Shown: piece after piece, positions 1 through 13,180 of the stretch
Layout: every line of letters starts with the position of its first letter
Position numbering within the stretch: position 1 is the first letter of the stretch
Source of the DNA: Setophaga petechia
Taxonomy: Eukaryota; Chordata; Aves; Passeriformes; Parulidae
Length of the DNA stretch: 64,000 nt
Assembly (NCBI GenBank): GCA_024362935.1
Contig: JANCRA010000032.1
Span: forward strand, 4,464,001 to 4,528,000
Reading direction: 5' to 3'
Made by a program: the position numbers and the translations under genes
The notes under the pieces: generated by a model
Databases searched by the model: none
Told to the model about the DNA's origin: nothing
What the model saw: the letters and a program-made list of their open reading frames with translations, nothing else

Positions 1-3000
1 TATCACTCACTCCATTCTAATATTATTAGTGTTTGGTGTGAAGGATTTGCATAGACCTTCAGGCTACTAATGACCTTTACGTGGAAAGAGCAAATTCTGG
101 TTTGCCCAGTGAAGAGAAGATGAAAAAAGATAAAAAAATAAATACCATATCATGCAGACACTTCAGAGAGAAGCTTTCTAGAAAGTTAAAAATGTTAAGA
201 TAAGTTTGCTTGTTTTCAGTAATAAAAAATTTAAAAGTGAGTTTTTGTAACTGAAAATAGGACTTTTTATTCGTACCTTGAAGGAAGCCCATGAGCTCAG
301 ATTTCAGAGGGTACCTGTTGTAAGTACTTTTTGTAGCTCCATCTTTCTTATTTACCAGTTGTCTCTGGTTTTTTGCAGTCTTTCACAAGCTACCATCTTT
401 TTAATATTACAGGATTTCACAGCCACATTGCTCAGAGTTTCAGCTATCACTATTACTCTTCCTGAATTCCCACAGACCTACTAAAAATACAAAAATAGGC
501 CTTAAAATTACTACTGACCCATGCAGCAGCATACATCAAGGAACTTTAGCTTTCCAAATCTGTTCTGATAGAGAAAATGTTACTTGGACCCCCTACTGAC
601 TCCTGATACACTTAAAATGCATGCAGGTAAGTTGAAGAATTCAGACAAAGTAGACTTTTTACTGATTTTTGAACACTTCCCTAATGTTATGGAACAGTAA
701 ACACATAGTGTAGAGCTCCATATACTGAAACTTGGAACTGTGATGTTCACTTCAAGTAACTGCTGCACAAGAAATAGAATATTCTGAACTGGAATTATAT
801 TCTGCACTGCATCACATACTAATTTAATATTCTCATTCCCCACTTTTTAAAATTTTATACCTTTATCCCTAAGTGGATGTAATAAGGTAATCTTATACCA
901 CTGACTTTTCAACTACTGTATTTTTGAGGGTTTTTTTACTATGGATAAAGGAAGATTACCAAGGGTACCAAACTCACCTAAAGAACTTTTTTCCTTACTT
1001 GTTTTTACATGATAACAAAAGGGAAGTAATTATTGGCCACCTATACTGTCAGGGCAGTTGTGAAAATATATAGGAGAACTGTCCTCATGCCAAGGATTGC
1101 CAGCAGCTCTATTTGTGATTTTGAAATATGATGAAGTTAGGTCAAAACTTGCAAGATTGATTATTGTTATTCATATCTTTGTATCTAGATGAAAGCAGTC
1201 AGAACACTGCAGAGTACTTGCCACTCTTTTTGTTTTAAATTATTGCCAGCCTTCAGAAAATCAATGATGCCATGACATGAAACCTGATGCCAGCTTAGGA
1301 GGTCCATGTTGTCTGCCATTTCAGACAAGGTGGGACACAATCACAGTTCTGTGATCTACTATTTTTTTCTCCAGCTAATTATATTTTATAACTATAAACA
1401 TTACCTTTGATCTTCCTTTCCTTCATCTCTGCTTCTGAGGAGAAAAAGTTACTCCATAGGATCCAAGCAGGCAGTCAGAAAGTCAGTAGATTTTCCAGCA
1501 CTAGGTGAACATAACTGGGGCCTTAGTGTGCTGTTTATACTCACTAAACATAAATGGAAAATGAAGAAAAAATAGGAGTAGAAATAAACCCTCTACAGAT
1601 ATCCCAACAAGAATTTAAGAACTAAATACTAATCAGAAAATAAATCTCTATACAAATTTTAGGTTTCTTCTAAATAAAACAAAATTCTTATGGGAATAAT
1701 GTTTTATATTGTATCTACAAAGATTCTATGGAATCACACAAAGATGGTGTTGTTTGCTATTTTCCAAAACACTCTTATCAGTGAGCAAAAGTAATTAGAA
1801 CCACTGAAGATCTGAATGCCAGTAAAACTTTCAGAGACATACTTAATTAACCAATAGTTAATGCATAGTAAATTAAATTTTTTAGTAACTCAAGCCATTT
1901 CCCTAGCTATTTTTCCTTACCTTTTTTTCAGGACTTCACAGGGTAATTTTGTTTCATTTTCACATTACCAAATTCCCAAAGCTCTACAGAAGAGCTCTGT
2001 TCTGCAAGGACTGCAGTTACTTGTAGCCTCCCTGCAGTTGAGTGCCTGAAAGCAAGTGCCAGGCTAGCAAGGGATACCTGCCATCTGCACACTGTGGTGG
2101 TGGGTGGGCTGGAATCACAGGGGATAGACATTATTCTTTCATTACCTGCCTTTAGAGTTAAAAATTTTAATACCGTGAAGCTGACAGACTTCCTGCTAAA
2201 GAAAAGTGAAGCCAGACAATATTTGCATCTCTCAGGGTCTGCTTACTGTGTATAATTTTTTTGGAAACAGGGCATTAGGTTTCTTCTTGCTTGAATAGTA
2301 ACTGTTTGCTGGATTATTAAATTATTATTAATCAATAGGAATTAATTTTGTGCACTACCTTAAGTGTGGTTAACATCAGAGTTTATCTGCAGCCTTTGGA
2401 GTTGCAATGTCAAAACTTGAAGTGAATGAAGTTTCATTCTTGTTGTACCAGAGTCTCATCCTAAATGAGAGAATATACTCCATATATCCTTCTGCACTGG
2501 GAAGACTTTGATGACGCAGGGAGCCTTGCCAGTTAATCCTGTAGACTCATGAGTGGAGATCAAGAGAGAAAGGACATTTCCCGCTTGAAAACTAAAGTTT
2601 TAAGGTATCTCTTCACACGTCTGTAGGGAAAACCTGATCAGTGACAATGGCAAAACCTCCCACATGTTTGGGATCCAGGTGTGCTCTCAGCAGAAGTAGT
2701 TTGGGGCCATATCAACATTTGTGAAGTATCAAGAGGATGGATGTACATTCCACATGTCAGGTGCTTTTCTGGTGGAGAGCAGTTCCATAGCATACAGGGA
2801 CAGCGTAGCACTTTGGCTAATGAGGAAGAGAGCACTGAATGTTTAGTGTTGCCTCCCTGAAGCCCAAAGTGCCGGGGTAGCTGTGCATCGTAGCACACGT
2901 GAGTCGCCACTGCCAAACCAGGCCCTGACCTATTTGCAGTATTGTCCCCAAACTCCTGCTGTCAGACAGACAATAAAATGTGGGCCTTCCTCAACTGAAG

Positions 3001-3125
3001 ATATCTAGCAGAACAATTGCCTCAGAGCTGTTTTGGCTGAAGAAGTGTACACTCATTACTTTAGAGTACATTAAGCATATAAGAAGTTTTGGTCTGGTCT
3101 ACTCCAGATCAGCTGTGGGGTGAGT
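1..3125. other. Single-copy AT-rich sequence, no gene recognised
   Basis: This stretch has no long open frame, no recognisable exon and no repeat family I can name. The short open frames on both strands (all under 95 codons) have no domain signature and no supporting splice context, so I treat them as chance. It ends at the left edge of an old LTR. Confidence 0.5.
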
Positions 3126-3649
3126 TGTCTGTGGATAGATGGCCACCAGCCACTCCATCACTACTCTCCTCAGCAGGATGGGGCAGGGGGAAAATAAAAT
3201 GAAAAAGAAAACTGTGGGTCAGATCAAGGCACTTTAATAAAGAAAAAGCAAAGGCTGCACACAGAACCAAAGGAAAATATTTTATTCTTTGCTTCCCATC
3301 AGCAGGCAATTCCTCCCACTTCCCACAAAGCAGGTCTTCAACATGCATAGCATTTGGCCCGGAAGACAAATGCCCTCTCCTAAATCTCCCTACTCTTCCT
3401 ACCCCTCTTAGCCTATACTGCTGAGTAGACATCACTTTGGGTCTGTTCTCTGACCTGTGCCCCTTCCAAAGACTTTGTCCACTCTGGTCTACTGGTGAGG
3501 TGGGAAAGTTGGAGAGACAGCCTTGATGCTGTCAGGAGTGGACAAAACATAGGTGTGTTACCAACACCTTTCTAGCTATCAATTAAAAGCTCAGCACTAT
3601 GAAAGCTGCTGTGGGGAAAATTAACTCCATCTCAGCCAGATCCAATACA
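3126..3649 (-). mobile_element. Old solo LTR, avian ERVL-type endogenous retrovirus
   Basis: On the minus strand the element begins TGTATTGGATCTGGCTGAG at 3,649 and ends near 3,126 with an ...ACA terminus (plus-strand TGTCTGTGG). This matches the layout of a common avian ERVL LTR family. Recognisable blocks in order on the plus strand are the TTTAAT at 3,233-3,238 (minus-strand ATTAAA polyadenylation signal), the CCCATCAGCAGGCA block near 3,296, the GGAAGACAAATGCC block near 3,361 and the AAAATTAACTCCATCTCAGCC block near 3,617. The TATA region is degenerate and no clean 5-bp target duplication remains, so the copy is old. It belongs to the same family as the plus-strand LTR at 57,583-58,130. 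No internal retroviral sequence flanks it, so it is a solo LTR. The left boundary is uncertain by about 15 bp. Confidence 0.72.
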
Positions 3650-3927
3650 CCCTGTAAATTTTTTTTGGGGAATTTTGACTGAAGTAATAGGTTAAGCCCT
3701 AGATTAGGTTGATATCCTGTTGTGATTATCAATAAGAGGCTTAACTTTGCTTTGGCTCCAGTCCAGATCTGTATGCTTTCACTTGACTTTCTGCAGCAAG
3801 CAAGAAAGAGCCGTGGAAGGATGGTGGGTAGGGGGTGGGTGGGAAGAGATCCAGAGTGCACCCAGTCTTACGGAGCACAGCTTTGGGATAGGACTGTGGA
3901 AGCAGACTCTGGATCCACAATGAAGTG

Positions 3928-3938
3928 CATATATATAA

Positions 3939-3986
<48 letters not shown>
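3928..3986. repeat. (TA)n microsatellite
   Basis: A near-pure alternating TA tract, interrupted by AAAT and AC near its left end and pure from about 3,946 to 3,985. Such tracts are unstable in length and may be mis-assembled. Confidence 0.95.
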
Positions 3987-3987
<1 letters not shown>

Positions 3988-4609
3988 CCTCTTCAACCTT
4001 TTAAAGGAAATAAATTTATAAACCCAGGTATTTTTTCAGCATTCATTTAAAATGAAATATATTTAATTTTAAAACTGAGGTTTCATCCATTTTTCTGAAA
4101 ACACCGTTAACTTTGTTAGGACTTTGGTTTGAACCCTGATTTTCTTGCCTTTGTTCTGTTTTCAGCGCATGAAAATTGTCTGGCATCAAATGAATGAGTA
4201 ACTGAGAAAATGTGGAATAGGATGTTACACTATGCAAAGCAGTTAGATAAAATACCTGCCAATCCTACTTCATATTTAAAAGAAATGCAGAATGTTTTTT
4301 AAGGTAATACTTCTATCACAGTGAGACTTGGCTTCTAAATTTTACTCTTAAATAATTAATAAACAAACCAAAGACGACTGCATGGAGGAGCACAGCTCTG
4401 ATTTATCCATGCTTTATTGTGATTGTTTTCATCACACAAGCTGGTTGCCCATACTGAGCTAGAGATGTGAGACTTTGGGATTATGGAAACATCAAACGAT
4501 GTCAGACCCTCCCAGCTCCTGGAAAATTTTAAAACCATCACATTGACATTAGGAAGTATTATAGAGGAATCAACAAGTAAGTAAATATTACAGGAATCAA
4601 CAAAAAACA

Positions 4610-4715
4610 ATCAAATAAAAATACCCCAAAAAACAAAACCAAAACAAAACCAAAAACCAAAACCAAAACCCAAAACAAAAATCAAACCAAATAAACCTAA
4701 TCAAACAACCAAAAT
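4610..4715. repeat. CAAAA/CCAAAA-rich low-complexity tract
   Basis: About 100 bases made almost entirely of A runs separated by one or two C residues. This resembles a decayed A-rich simple repeat. No retroelement body is recognisable next to it. Confidence 0.85.
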
Positions 4716-7538
4716 CCTGTAGGTTCTGAACTACAATTCCAACACAGTTAATACCAATCCTCATGCAGTTAGAAAACTGCCTCTGTCTGTTACAAGGAAT
4801 AATTGTATATCCTGGCTTAAATTGCTGCTTGAATGAAAATTCTAAAAAAGAGCAGAGGACAGAATAATATCATTTGCCTAAGGATTTGGGGAAGGAGTAG
4901 TTCAAACACTGACAGGAGGCTGTGGATACATCTTCACTCCAGGGGTAAAGAAAGCCAAGATAACTGCCAGTGAAGTTGTTCAGGTCTACAAGCAGGATAT
5001 CTAAGTTTGAGGAGTGCCAGTGCTGAGCTAATAATCACTGATGATTTATGAACTCCTTGACAGGGCTTATCAGCTTGTCACAGGGCTGTAATAACCCACT
5101 GAGACTGTCAGTGTGGTTTTGTGCTGCGTGGACTGAGCAAAGGTCCTCACTGCTCCTCACTAGGAAATCCCTCTTGAGATGCCACTTTTAAGTTTACTTT
5201 TACATACCCAAAAATAATACCTGGCAAATTTAGCATGCCTGCAGCCTTCAATGTATAGTATGATATATTTTCCTTAGTGTGTTTCCAAAGGAGATAAACT
5301 GAAAGTGCTGGGCTTACTGAAGTGTCTGCAGCATGCTGCAGCAGGGTTTTCAGTCTAACTCCTTACTCTGGAGTAGAGGGAAATGCAGGACTTCCTTTCA
5401 AGAAAGTTAGTGGCTGCATACTACACTGTTGAGGATGTTGCACAGGGGTCAGAAAGTCACTTGAATTCCAAGAATTTCTACATCCTGTGTTCATCTAGCT
5501 AGAAGGCACTTCTAGACTGTATCACACTCACAGTTTGGTTCATAGACCTTGGGTTTCCTCATGTTACTGTGCTCTGTTTGGTTGCACAGTGCAGTTTGGT
5601 TTCTGCAAACTAGATACTCTCAAGGTGGATTTCAGAGAAAAGTGAGGTTGTCCGCTTCAGAGGTGCACTTGGTGTGGTACATTCCCTAATGCAGGCATAA
5701 GCATTTGGATGTTGAGCAGGTCACTTTGAGCCATGGGTGCAATGTTCAGACCTGGAGATCACACTAAACCTGGACTGAGGTGAACACTTTAACCACAGGA
5801 TGCAGGGCTTCAGCACTGACTGCTCTGATCTACTGATTTACTCTTATCATATTGAGTTATTTGCTAATGTAGACTCAGCCTTAATCCTTTTTTTCTAATC
5901 ACATGCACACTAAAATGCAGATGAAAATGCTTCCTTATGCAATGTTAATAAACCTGGCTGCAGGTTTAGGATCAGTAGGGTTTCCACCCTGTACTTCAGG
6001 GTATTGAGATTTTCCTTCCGCAAGAGGTTATTAAAAAAAATTCCAAGTGTCTGAAAAATCTAGAAGTTCATGCAATTCCAGAGACATCTCCTGAAAAATA
6101 AAGATGGAGACCTACTTTTCCTTGCCAATAATAATATTGACTTATTTTTTTGTGTAAAAAATTTGACCTTCTTTATTGAGTTCATTATTTTCTGAAGCCA
6201 TTTTTCAAATTTAAGCTCATGTAAAGTCTCTGTAATATGGGTGACGAATCCAAAGCTGCTTTTAGATATTTCCATACAGAATTTTGAGGTAACACACACG
6301 CTACCTTTTCCTGTTCCTGAAGACAGACTTTCATATTTCCTATTGTTTTTATTTTAAAAATATGCTTATTGTTCAGTAAATTGTGACATAAACAGGTATT
6401 TAGGAAAACAACAATCCCATCTGTACTCCTGGGAAACAGCTCACATTAAATATTACCGTACCCACCTTTCCAGCAACACTTGGGAAAGGGGTGAGAAAAT
6501 GACAGTTTATTGATATTTTATTTCACATAAGTGTTTCATACTTTTTGACCCTGATGACATAGGAAGGGACCTTGTCTCACAGCACACAGAATTTTGATCC
6601 AAACTGTCCAAGACAAAAGATATTATGAGCTGCAGGAAGAGAAGGTTATTTTAGAACACCCCATTGATTTTTCAAATAGGGTGAGATTAAAGCATTTGCA
6701 CATTCTTCAATTAATGGGGTCTATCTATATATATAAATCATTGGGTGATCCAAATAAACATGACAGTGGTAAAACAACATCAGTATCTGAGAACTTAGTT
6801 GTAGTCAGGATTCCATTCCACATGTAAATATTTCAGTTGCTATCTCTGTAATGCCAAAAGTTACATTTATAAGCTACCTGGTAAAATCAGTAAAAATAGA
6901 AATCCCGTGTTTCTACCTCAGGAAAATACTCTGCTTTTTTCAGGTAGAATTTCCTTTTTTGTTCTTTGTCCACAAAGAAATTTTCTGTGTCAGGATACAC
7001 AGAGCAATATTACAGCCTGTCCCTAAGCTTATGAGCTGTTTCCTAAGTGACATAAGAAAAGCAAATCTGAAGTAGTTAATGTGCATTTCTGTTAAGCAAC
7101 AAAACCAGAACAAATATTTCATTAGTTACTTTCTTAAATATTCTACTATATGAAGAAATTGTGTGCATGTACACTTCAATATACATGTCTGTAAAAGAGT
7201 AGAACTCTGAAACTTTGTTTTCCTTTAATGCAGAGAAAAGCAGTCTTCCTGTAACTCCACCTGATTTCAAATTTTGTTTCTTTTCCGATCTAAACAATAT
7301 TTCGAAAATGTTCACTTGTACAAATTAACACCATCAAGATTTTTTTTTAAACCAAGGTCTAATTTTAATGATAATATTTCACCTATAAAAAGTGAGGATA
7401 ACAAGTTTGTATTCATACAAAAGTGTTAATTAATGAAAGACAAACCTTTGCCAGTTATTGACACATTCCTCTGTAATCCTGTTATGTGGAACATTCTAAT
7501 GAAGTCATAGTTTATTACTAATGATCTAGCTTTGTTTG

Positions 7539-7571
7539 AAAAAAAAAAAAACTGTGAGGGGGAGGGGGGGT
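7539..7571. repeat. Poly-A run followed by G-rich run
   Basis: A run of about 13 A residues is followed by ACTGT and then a G-rich block with runs of five and seven G residues separated by A. It is low-complexity sequence with weak quadruplex potential. Confidence 0.8.
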
Positions 7572-7739
7572 TTGAAATAATTTATTTGCTTTGGTGTATT
7601 TTTTATCACAGCAGGTAAGAATGCTGCATTTTGACTGCCACATTGTATGCGGGATGAGGGGGTATGACCTCAGAAGCAGCAACGGAGAACTTGCGCTTTC
7701 ACACTTCAGCACACACTGCTGTGAACCAGCACTTTGGTC

Positions 7740-8260
7740 ATATTATCCCTGCACCACAAAGCTGTCTGCTAATTATCTCTGAATACGAATTTTATTGGAC
7801 CTTAATTTTCAGTAATGGGGCCTGATAGTTTGAGAAGAAAGACAAAAGAAGGGTCCTTTTGTTTTTCCCTCACAATAACCTTCTAGTGCTGGAGCTATGG
7901 CAGAACTCATTAAACTTGAACAATGAGTTGAAATATGATCTTGTTATTTTTGTCCCTGCCCCCAAACCAGGCTGGTCCTGTCTGCCAGCCTGTCCATCTG
8001 TCTAACGATATGGGGAGAGACATCGATTTTGTAGTGGACACTGTTAAAACACATTCCAAACTCCTACCCAATCACTGGGAACATGAATCTGAGCAGAAAT
8101 TAGATTCTTTTGTACTTGCTTGGCAAGATCTCATAGCAAGTTTAGCAGCAATTTGGATGTTGTAGAGAGGAGACTTAAAAACCCTGATTGAGCCAGGTTA
8201 GGCGAAAGCTGATTTGTGTTTGAGGTGCCCTGAGGAAATAGATTCACACTAGCTAAAAAT
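7740..8260. other. Candidate conserved noncoding element or unidentified exon
   Basis: The sequence is complex, repeat-free and rich in homeodomain-type cores (CTAATTATC near 7,770, CCTTAATTTTCAG near 7,800). A frame open from 7,935 to 8,165 (76 codons) passes an AG preceded by a pyrimidine-containing stretch (CCCTGCCCCCAAACCAG, ending at 7,970). I recognise no protein family in it. A conserved regulatory element is at least as likely as an exon. Judged by eye only. Confidence 0.25.
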
Positions 8261-10925
8261 ACTGTTATTCATCCAAACTGTGAGTTAAAAGAAACTAACA
8301 CTAAAACAAAAATAGTGTGTGCAGTTAATTTGTGAAAGACTGTAGGGTTCTGCTCAGCTGAGAGATGGTAGAAGTTTTTGTACTGTCTTCAAAACTTGGC
8401 CATCACAAGGCATCTTCCACTCAGCAGCAGAGCTCTTAAAATTGGCTGCCTTTGAATTCAGGGGTCTTGCTTTAGTTTTTAGGTCTCTACTGAACACAGG
8501 GCTGGCAGTTGTGCTGTAGTTCATATAGTAACATACCTCAGGATATACATGAATGCAATTAAAATCAATGGATTAATCAAAACATAAATAACCTATTTTA
8601 TTAAAATGGAGTTATTTGTTTACATGTAAAAAATTTGCTTTCTTCCAGGATTGTCTTATGAAGTCATTGTAATTGCCATTTGGATTGCTCATAAGCGCTT
8701 CTCTCTCTCCTGAACAATCCTTATTGTCTATGAGAACATCAATGTGTTTTTGGAAGATATCTTCCTCTTAAGACTTTAGGTATCTCCTCTGTCCAAAATA
8801 CTGCTTCAGATGTATTTCAGCCAATTCTGAGTGTGACATATTTGTGGAAAATTTATATTAAAAATGAGCAATCAACACCTGTTCTATCCAAGAAAACCTT
8901 ACTACTATCCACTTTAAGATTTCTCTTGTGCACCTGAAAAGTTTCACATAGCCTGGTTTTTAATTTTCTCTTAATTTTTTCATAACATCCTACAGCCAAA
9001 AGGAGTATTAGAAGTTATAGTAGTATTTTCCTTTATATTCAGCCTAAATTTTCTTCTGCTAGGTGCTATTCAGTTATTCCTAAGCTAAGGTCATCAATAT
9101 AAACCCCAGCTTCTATGTACAAACTGATTAAAGAATAAATTTCTAAACGAAACAATATAAAGGCAGCCCCCTCCCCCATCTCCGTGCCCTCACAGAGGAT
9201 TGACACACATTTAGAGGCACATAAACTCATGTCTGGCTCGGACTGGGAACATGCTGAAAAAATTGCCGTTTTGCAGAGTGGAGAAAGAGGAGATTGTTTC
9301 AGAGGTATTATAGATATAAATATATTTATACTTATAAATATTATAAGAAATTCAGAAATTCATATCCACATGCATGCACATACACATATGTACTCATATG
9401 AAGACTGCAAAGCAAAAACTCATTTCATTTTGACTTCACCTATTCCATTAATTTTATTTTAACATTCCATATCAAAACAAATAATCTATTCTGGTAATAG
9501 TATTGCTCTTTTTATTATCCTGAGTATTTAAAGGCTGAAATGATTAGTAGCTCTACACTAACTCAATTTACAAAACTGAACATCTGGTTAACACAATGTG
9601 ACTGTAAAGATTTTGATTTTCAGTGTATGAAAAGATGCTCATTCTGCAAGCTTTGTGTACTAGAATAGTCTGCATTTGATTGTAAAGTAAATCAAAATAA
9701 AATCAGAAAGGGGAAAATATTTATTAACAGGCAGTAATTGAGTGCCCTTCAATGATATAATTTTCACATACTTTTTACATTATATAAAAGTCTGATTCTT
9801 CTGTCATTTTCACATTTGTCAGTCAGTAGTAATTACACTGAGATCAGCAGAGAGACCAGTATTGAAACTGGCATAAGAAGACAAACATTGGGAAATACAA
9901 CTTCTAAATATATCATTTGGTTAAACTTCTTAGCTGCTTTTGGGGAATTTTGAAGATTTTTAATAATCTTGCATTTTACTTCACTAATCTAAAAATCTCT
10001 CCTTGGTCTTTTAAATGAATGCCAATTTAATTCAGGTAGTTGTACTTCTATTAATTTTATCTTTCTTTTAATTTTGACACTGTAAGTGAGCCATATGGAA
10101 AAATGTCAGTCTGATATTTGAGAAAGAGTGAACTAAAAAATAGCCTTGATCTGTGATAAACGTGCATCGAAGAAAATAATCCAAATAACACAAATCATAT
10201 TTATCATGCCCCTTTTAAAAGATTTTATTTGTGCTTCTTTTCTCATCTAAATAAAGTAATGAGTGTAGAGTTTGTGCACACTCTGCACTTAGCTGGGTGT
10301 GTGACCCTGCTGGTGACACCTGGCAGGAACCATGCCCCTGACAGCTTATACCAGCAGTGGCTACAGGAACTGGCTCTGGTCTTCCAGTGGGAATCCCTGG
10401 ATGCCACTGGGAGAGAGTGAGACAGCAGAGGAAGGTACTGTATATTCAAATAAATGTTTAGTGGATACCATATGTTCCTTTCCAACAACCGCTACATTGC
10501 TGCATTAAAGTTAAAATTCCAAGAATTCAAGGATGTAAATATATTAAACAATGCATCTGTTTGTGCAAAGCATTCTTTAAGAGGGACATCCATGTGCTTT
10601 TAATCAGTTTCATGCTGAATGAAAGAAAACTGTAAACTATGCATTAAAAGAAGGTTTGGAGAAAGTTATTTTTCCCCTATCTTCTGCATCCTAATTCAAT
10701 GCTTCCCCTTGCTTTCAGTGATAATATAAGTAATCTTCTAGCAACATTCATGAGGAAAGTTTGATGTGGATTTACACTAGTGGAGCTACATTACAATGGG
10801 TAGATTTAAGGTATTATAAAATGAGTTTTTGGATTTGTTACAGAGGTATGAAACCCCTAAGACACAGGCAGATAGGACTTCCAACATATGGCAACCACTC
10901 TTATTATAAAACAAAACAGTGTTAA
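8261..10925. other. Single-copy AT-rich sequence, nothing recognised
   Basis: No repeat family, exon or RNA gene is recognisable. It includes a short TA-rich segment near 9,306-9,350 and a CA-rich stretch (CATGCACATACACATATG near 9,370). Open frames are short and unremarkable. Confidence 0.45.
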
Positions 10926-11360
10926 GTCAAAGTACCTGATTACAATTCACTAGTGCTATGTAGCTCTGATAGCCGGCTTATATTTAATGCCATAGAAACA
11001 ATATAATTTATTTTTCTGTCTTCCCTTATCCCTTCGTTATTGGGTTTGTAGGCTTTGAAACCTTAAGCAAAAGGACAAAATATAAATTATAGAAAACATC
11101 AAAGTATAGTGAAATCAAATGACATTCCTTACGATCCTTACAGAGACAGCTAACACATTTCTTATGTGCAGTTTGGTCGAACTGCTATCACTGCAGAGCT
11201 TTAGTGGTTATAATTAGTAATCTTTTGGGAGCTACGGTAGCACACTTATAATGTCAAAAATATTTAATTGAATGCAATAGTTAACTTGGCAGTGCAAAAA
11301 TTCATTTGATAATGAGTTAATCTGGCCAAGATTTTACCCTGTTATCAAAGGGATCATTAG
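10926..11360. other. Candidate conserved noncoding element
   Basis: Repeat-free, AT-rich but high-complexity sequence, dense in short motifs used by developmental transcription factors: TAATTAG near 11,211, ATTTAATTG near 11,261, GATAATGAGTTAATC near 11,308. It retains several CpGs (TTACGATC near 11,131, TTGGTCGAAC near 11,173, CTACGGTAG near 11,232) in AT-rich surroundings. That is a frequent property of constrained enhancers. This is inference from composition; no alignment was possible. Confidence 0.28.
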
Positions 11361-12589
11361 GAAAAAAACATAGCTATATAATTTTACTACATGCTACTTC
11401 TTCAGCTAAGTCTGTTTATAGATTTCTCTTAAATTGCCTACTTTGAGGTGTAGATTCTGGAGGCAGAGCATCTAACACTGCACCTACTCACATCTACACA
11501 TTCAGTACTAGATACAATTTTTTGGTGAACATTTTATCCTCTAAAGCATGTAAATTGAGAAATATGTGACTGTGATGGACATGTCAAAAGAAAAATCACT
11601 AAGCCCTGTAGCCTAATAAACAAAATTCCGTTTGGGAAATGAATTGACTGACAAGCAGTTCCTAACAAATAAATGCACATTAGATTCAGATGCATATTGG
11701 AGTATCAAATAACTAGATAATTTATCACCAGTCAAATTTAAAACCACGTTTTCTTGTCTTGGTCTATGGTTCCCATGCACTGCTATCTTATTAACAAGAC
11801 TTTAATTCTCATACTGACACACAAGAGTGTTGTACTCTAATGAACTGTCTGCTCCTTGCTGAAATCTGGTGGTAATGTAGGATGTTAGTTACAATAATGA
11901 TAATCTTTAGTATTTTTAGCCTGTCAGAATCTGCACAGCCAACAACAACCAGTCTTTTACTAAAACTCTACCTCATCAAACTAACTTAATTAGCAATTCA
12001 ACTCCTTATTTTTGTTTTGGATTCCCCTCTGGCTACTAATTAAAGCTTAATCGAAACTGCTGAACTGAGGTTGTAAAGAATTCATTAATATTAAAATTAG
12101 CCCCAACAATTTTTTTGGGCTGGTGCAATTTGTATTTGTTACTGTCAGGGTTTGAAATTCAGTTGAATTGTTAAGAAAGCTGCACCAGAAATTTGCTGTA
12201 TATTCATATTATAAGCAGAACAAATACGATGAATTCCAATAGTTGAACAAGTAATTCATGTTTTGACCATGCACAGTTCACATTACTTGTGTCACTGTTT
12301 AACACCAACAGACAAAATATATTTTCAGATCATTTTTCCAAAGTCATCCGCATTTCTTTTTCCTCCTAAGTGCTTTCATATTTTGGATAAAAGGGAATAA
12401 AAGGCTCTGAAAAAAAGGGGAAAAGATTGATTTTATGTATTATCTTGACAAGATTAATATGTTTGAAAAATGAACAGATTTACCACTTCACTTTGATTTT
12501 TCCACTTTTCTTAACATCAAAGATTACTCCAGCTGCAATAATGGTCATTCTGAAAACTGCGATCAACTGAACTATGAGCTTCTGTTAAG
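11361..12589. other. Single-copy sequence with an enhancer-like segment
   Basis: No gene or repeat is recognised. The part from about 11,985 to 12,135 (AACTTAATTAGC, CTAATTAAAGCTTAATCG, ATTCATTAATATTAAAATTAGCC) is unusually dense in TAAT homeodomain cores and could be a conserved regulatory element. Confidence 0.25.
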
Positions 12590-13180
12590 GATGTGTTTTT
12601 GCTAGTAACATATATCTCATTGAATTATTTTTTAGAAGTGTGTGATACTTTATTTTTTAAATTACAATCTCTACTCTAAAAATTATTTAAATAGATTCTT
12701 TTCTGAATTCAGTTTATTCATTGTAATTAGTTAAAATGTATTTTTAATTAAATTGCTTAGCTTAAAATAAGAAATGAATTTATATTTAAATATTACTAAA
12801 TACTCTCAACAATATGAGTGAAACATACTTGTGTTTGTTTTTGTAAATTTCATAAAAATGTAAATAAGAAAGGAATTCTTTTTATAGCAGATAAAAATGA
12901 TTTTCATAATTCAAGTTCACTTTTCAGTTTAACTTTTATATTTTAATATTTTTATCAGTACATGTATATTTATTTTACCCTACAGGAAATTTTTTCAAGA
13001 ATATTTATAGGAAACAAACTTGTTAGGACTAAAATATACAGCAACTAATACTGTTTAACATATTTTATTAAATATAAACATTGAGATTATTTATATAATG
13101 CAAAACTTTACAAAAATATACATGAAAAATTACATATGCATCTAGGTTTCATTTAAATAACATTTATGACAAAACAATCA
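12590..13180. other. Very AT-rich segment
   Basis: About 600 bases dominated by A and T with few G or C residues and many short TTTA, AAAT and TATTT words. It has no open frame of note. It could be a matrix-attachment-type region or simply an AT isochore patch. Confidence 0.5.

Larger units (their letters stand above)
3650..7739. other. Single-copy sequence with simple repeats, no gene recognised
   Basis: Apart from the TA microsatellite, the A/C-rich stretch and the A/G run listed separately, I see no repeat family and no exon. The longest open frames here (about 60-100 codons) have no recognisable domains. One of them, at 3,722-4,021, runs straight through the TA repeat. Confidence 0.45.
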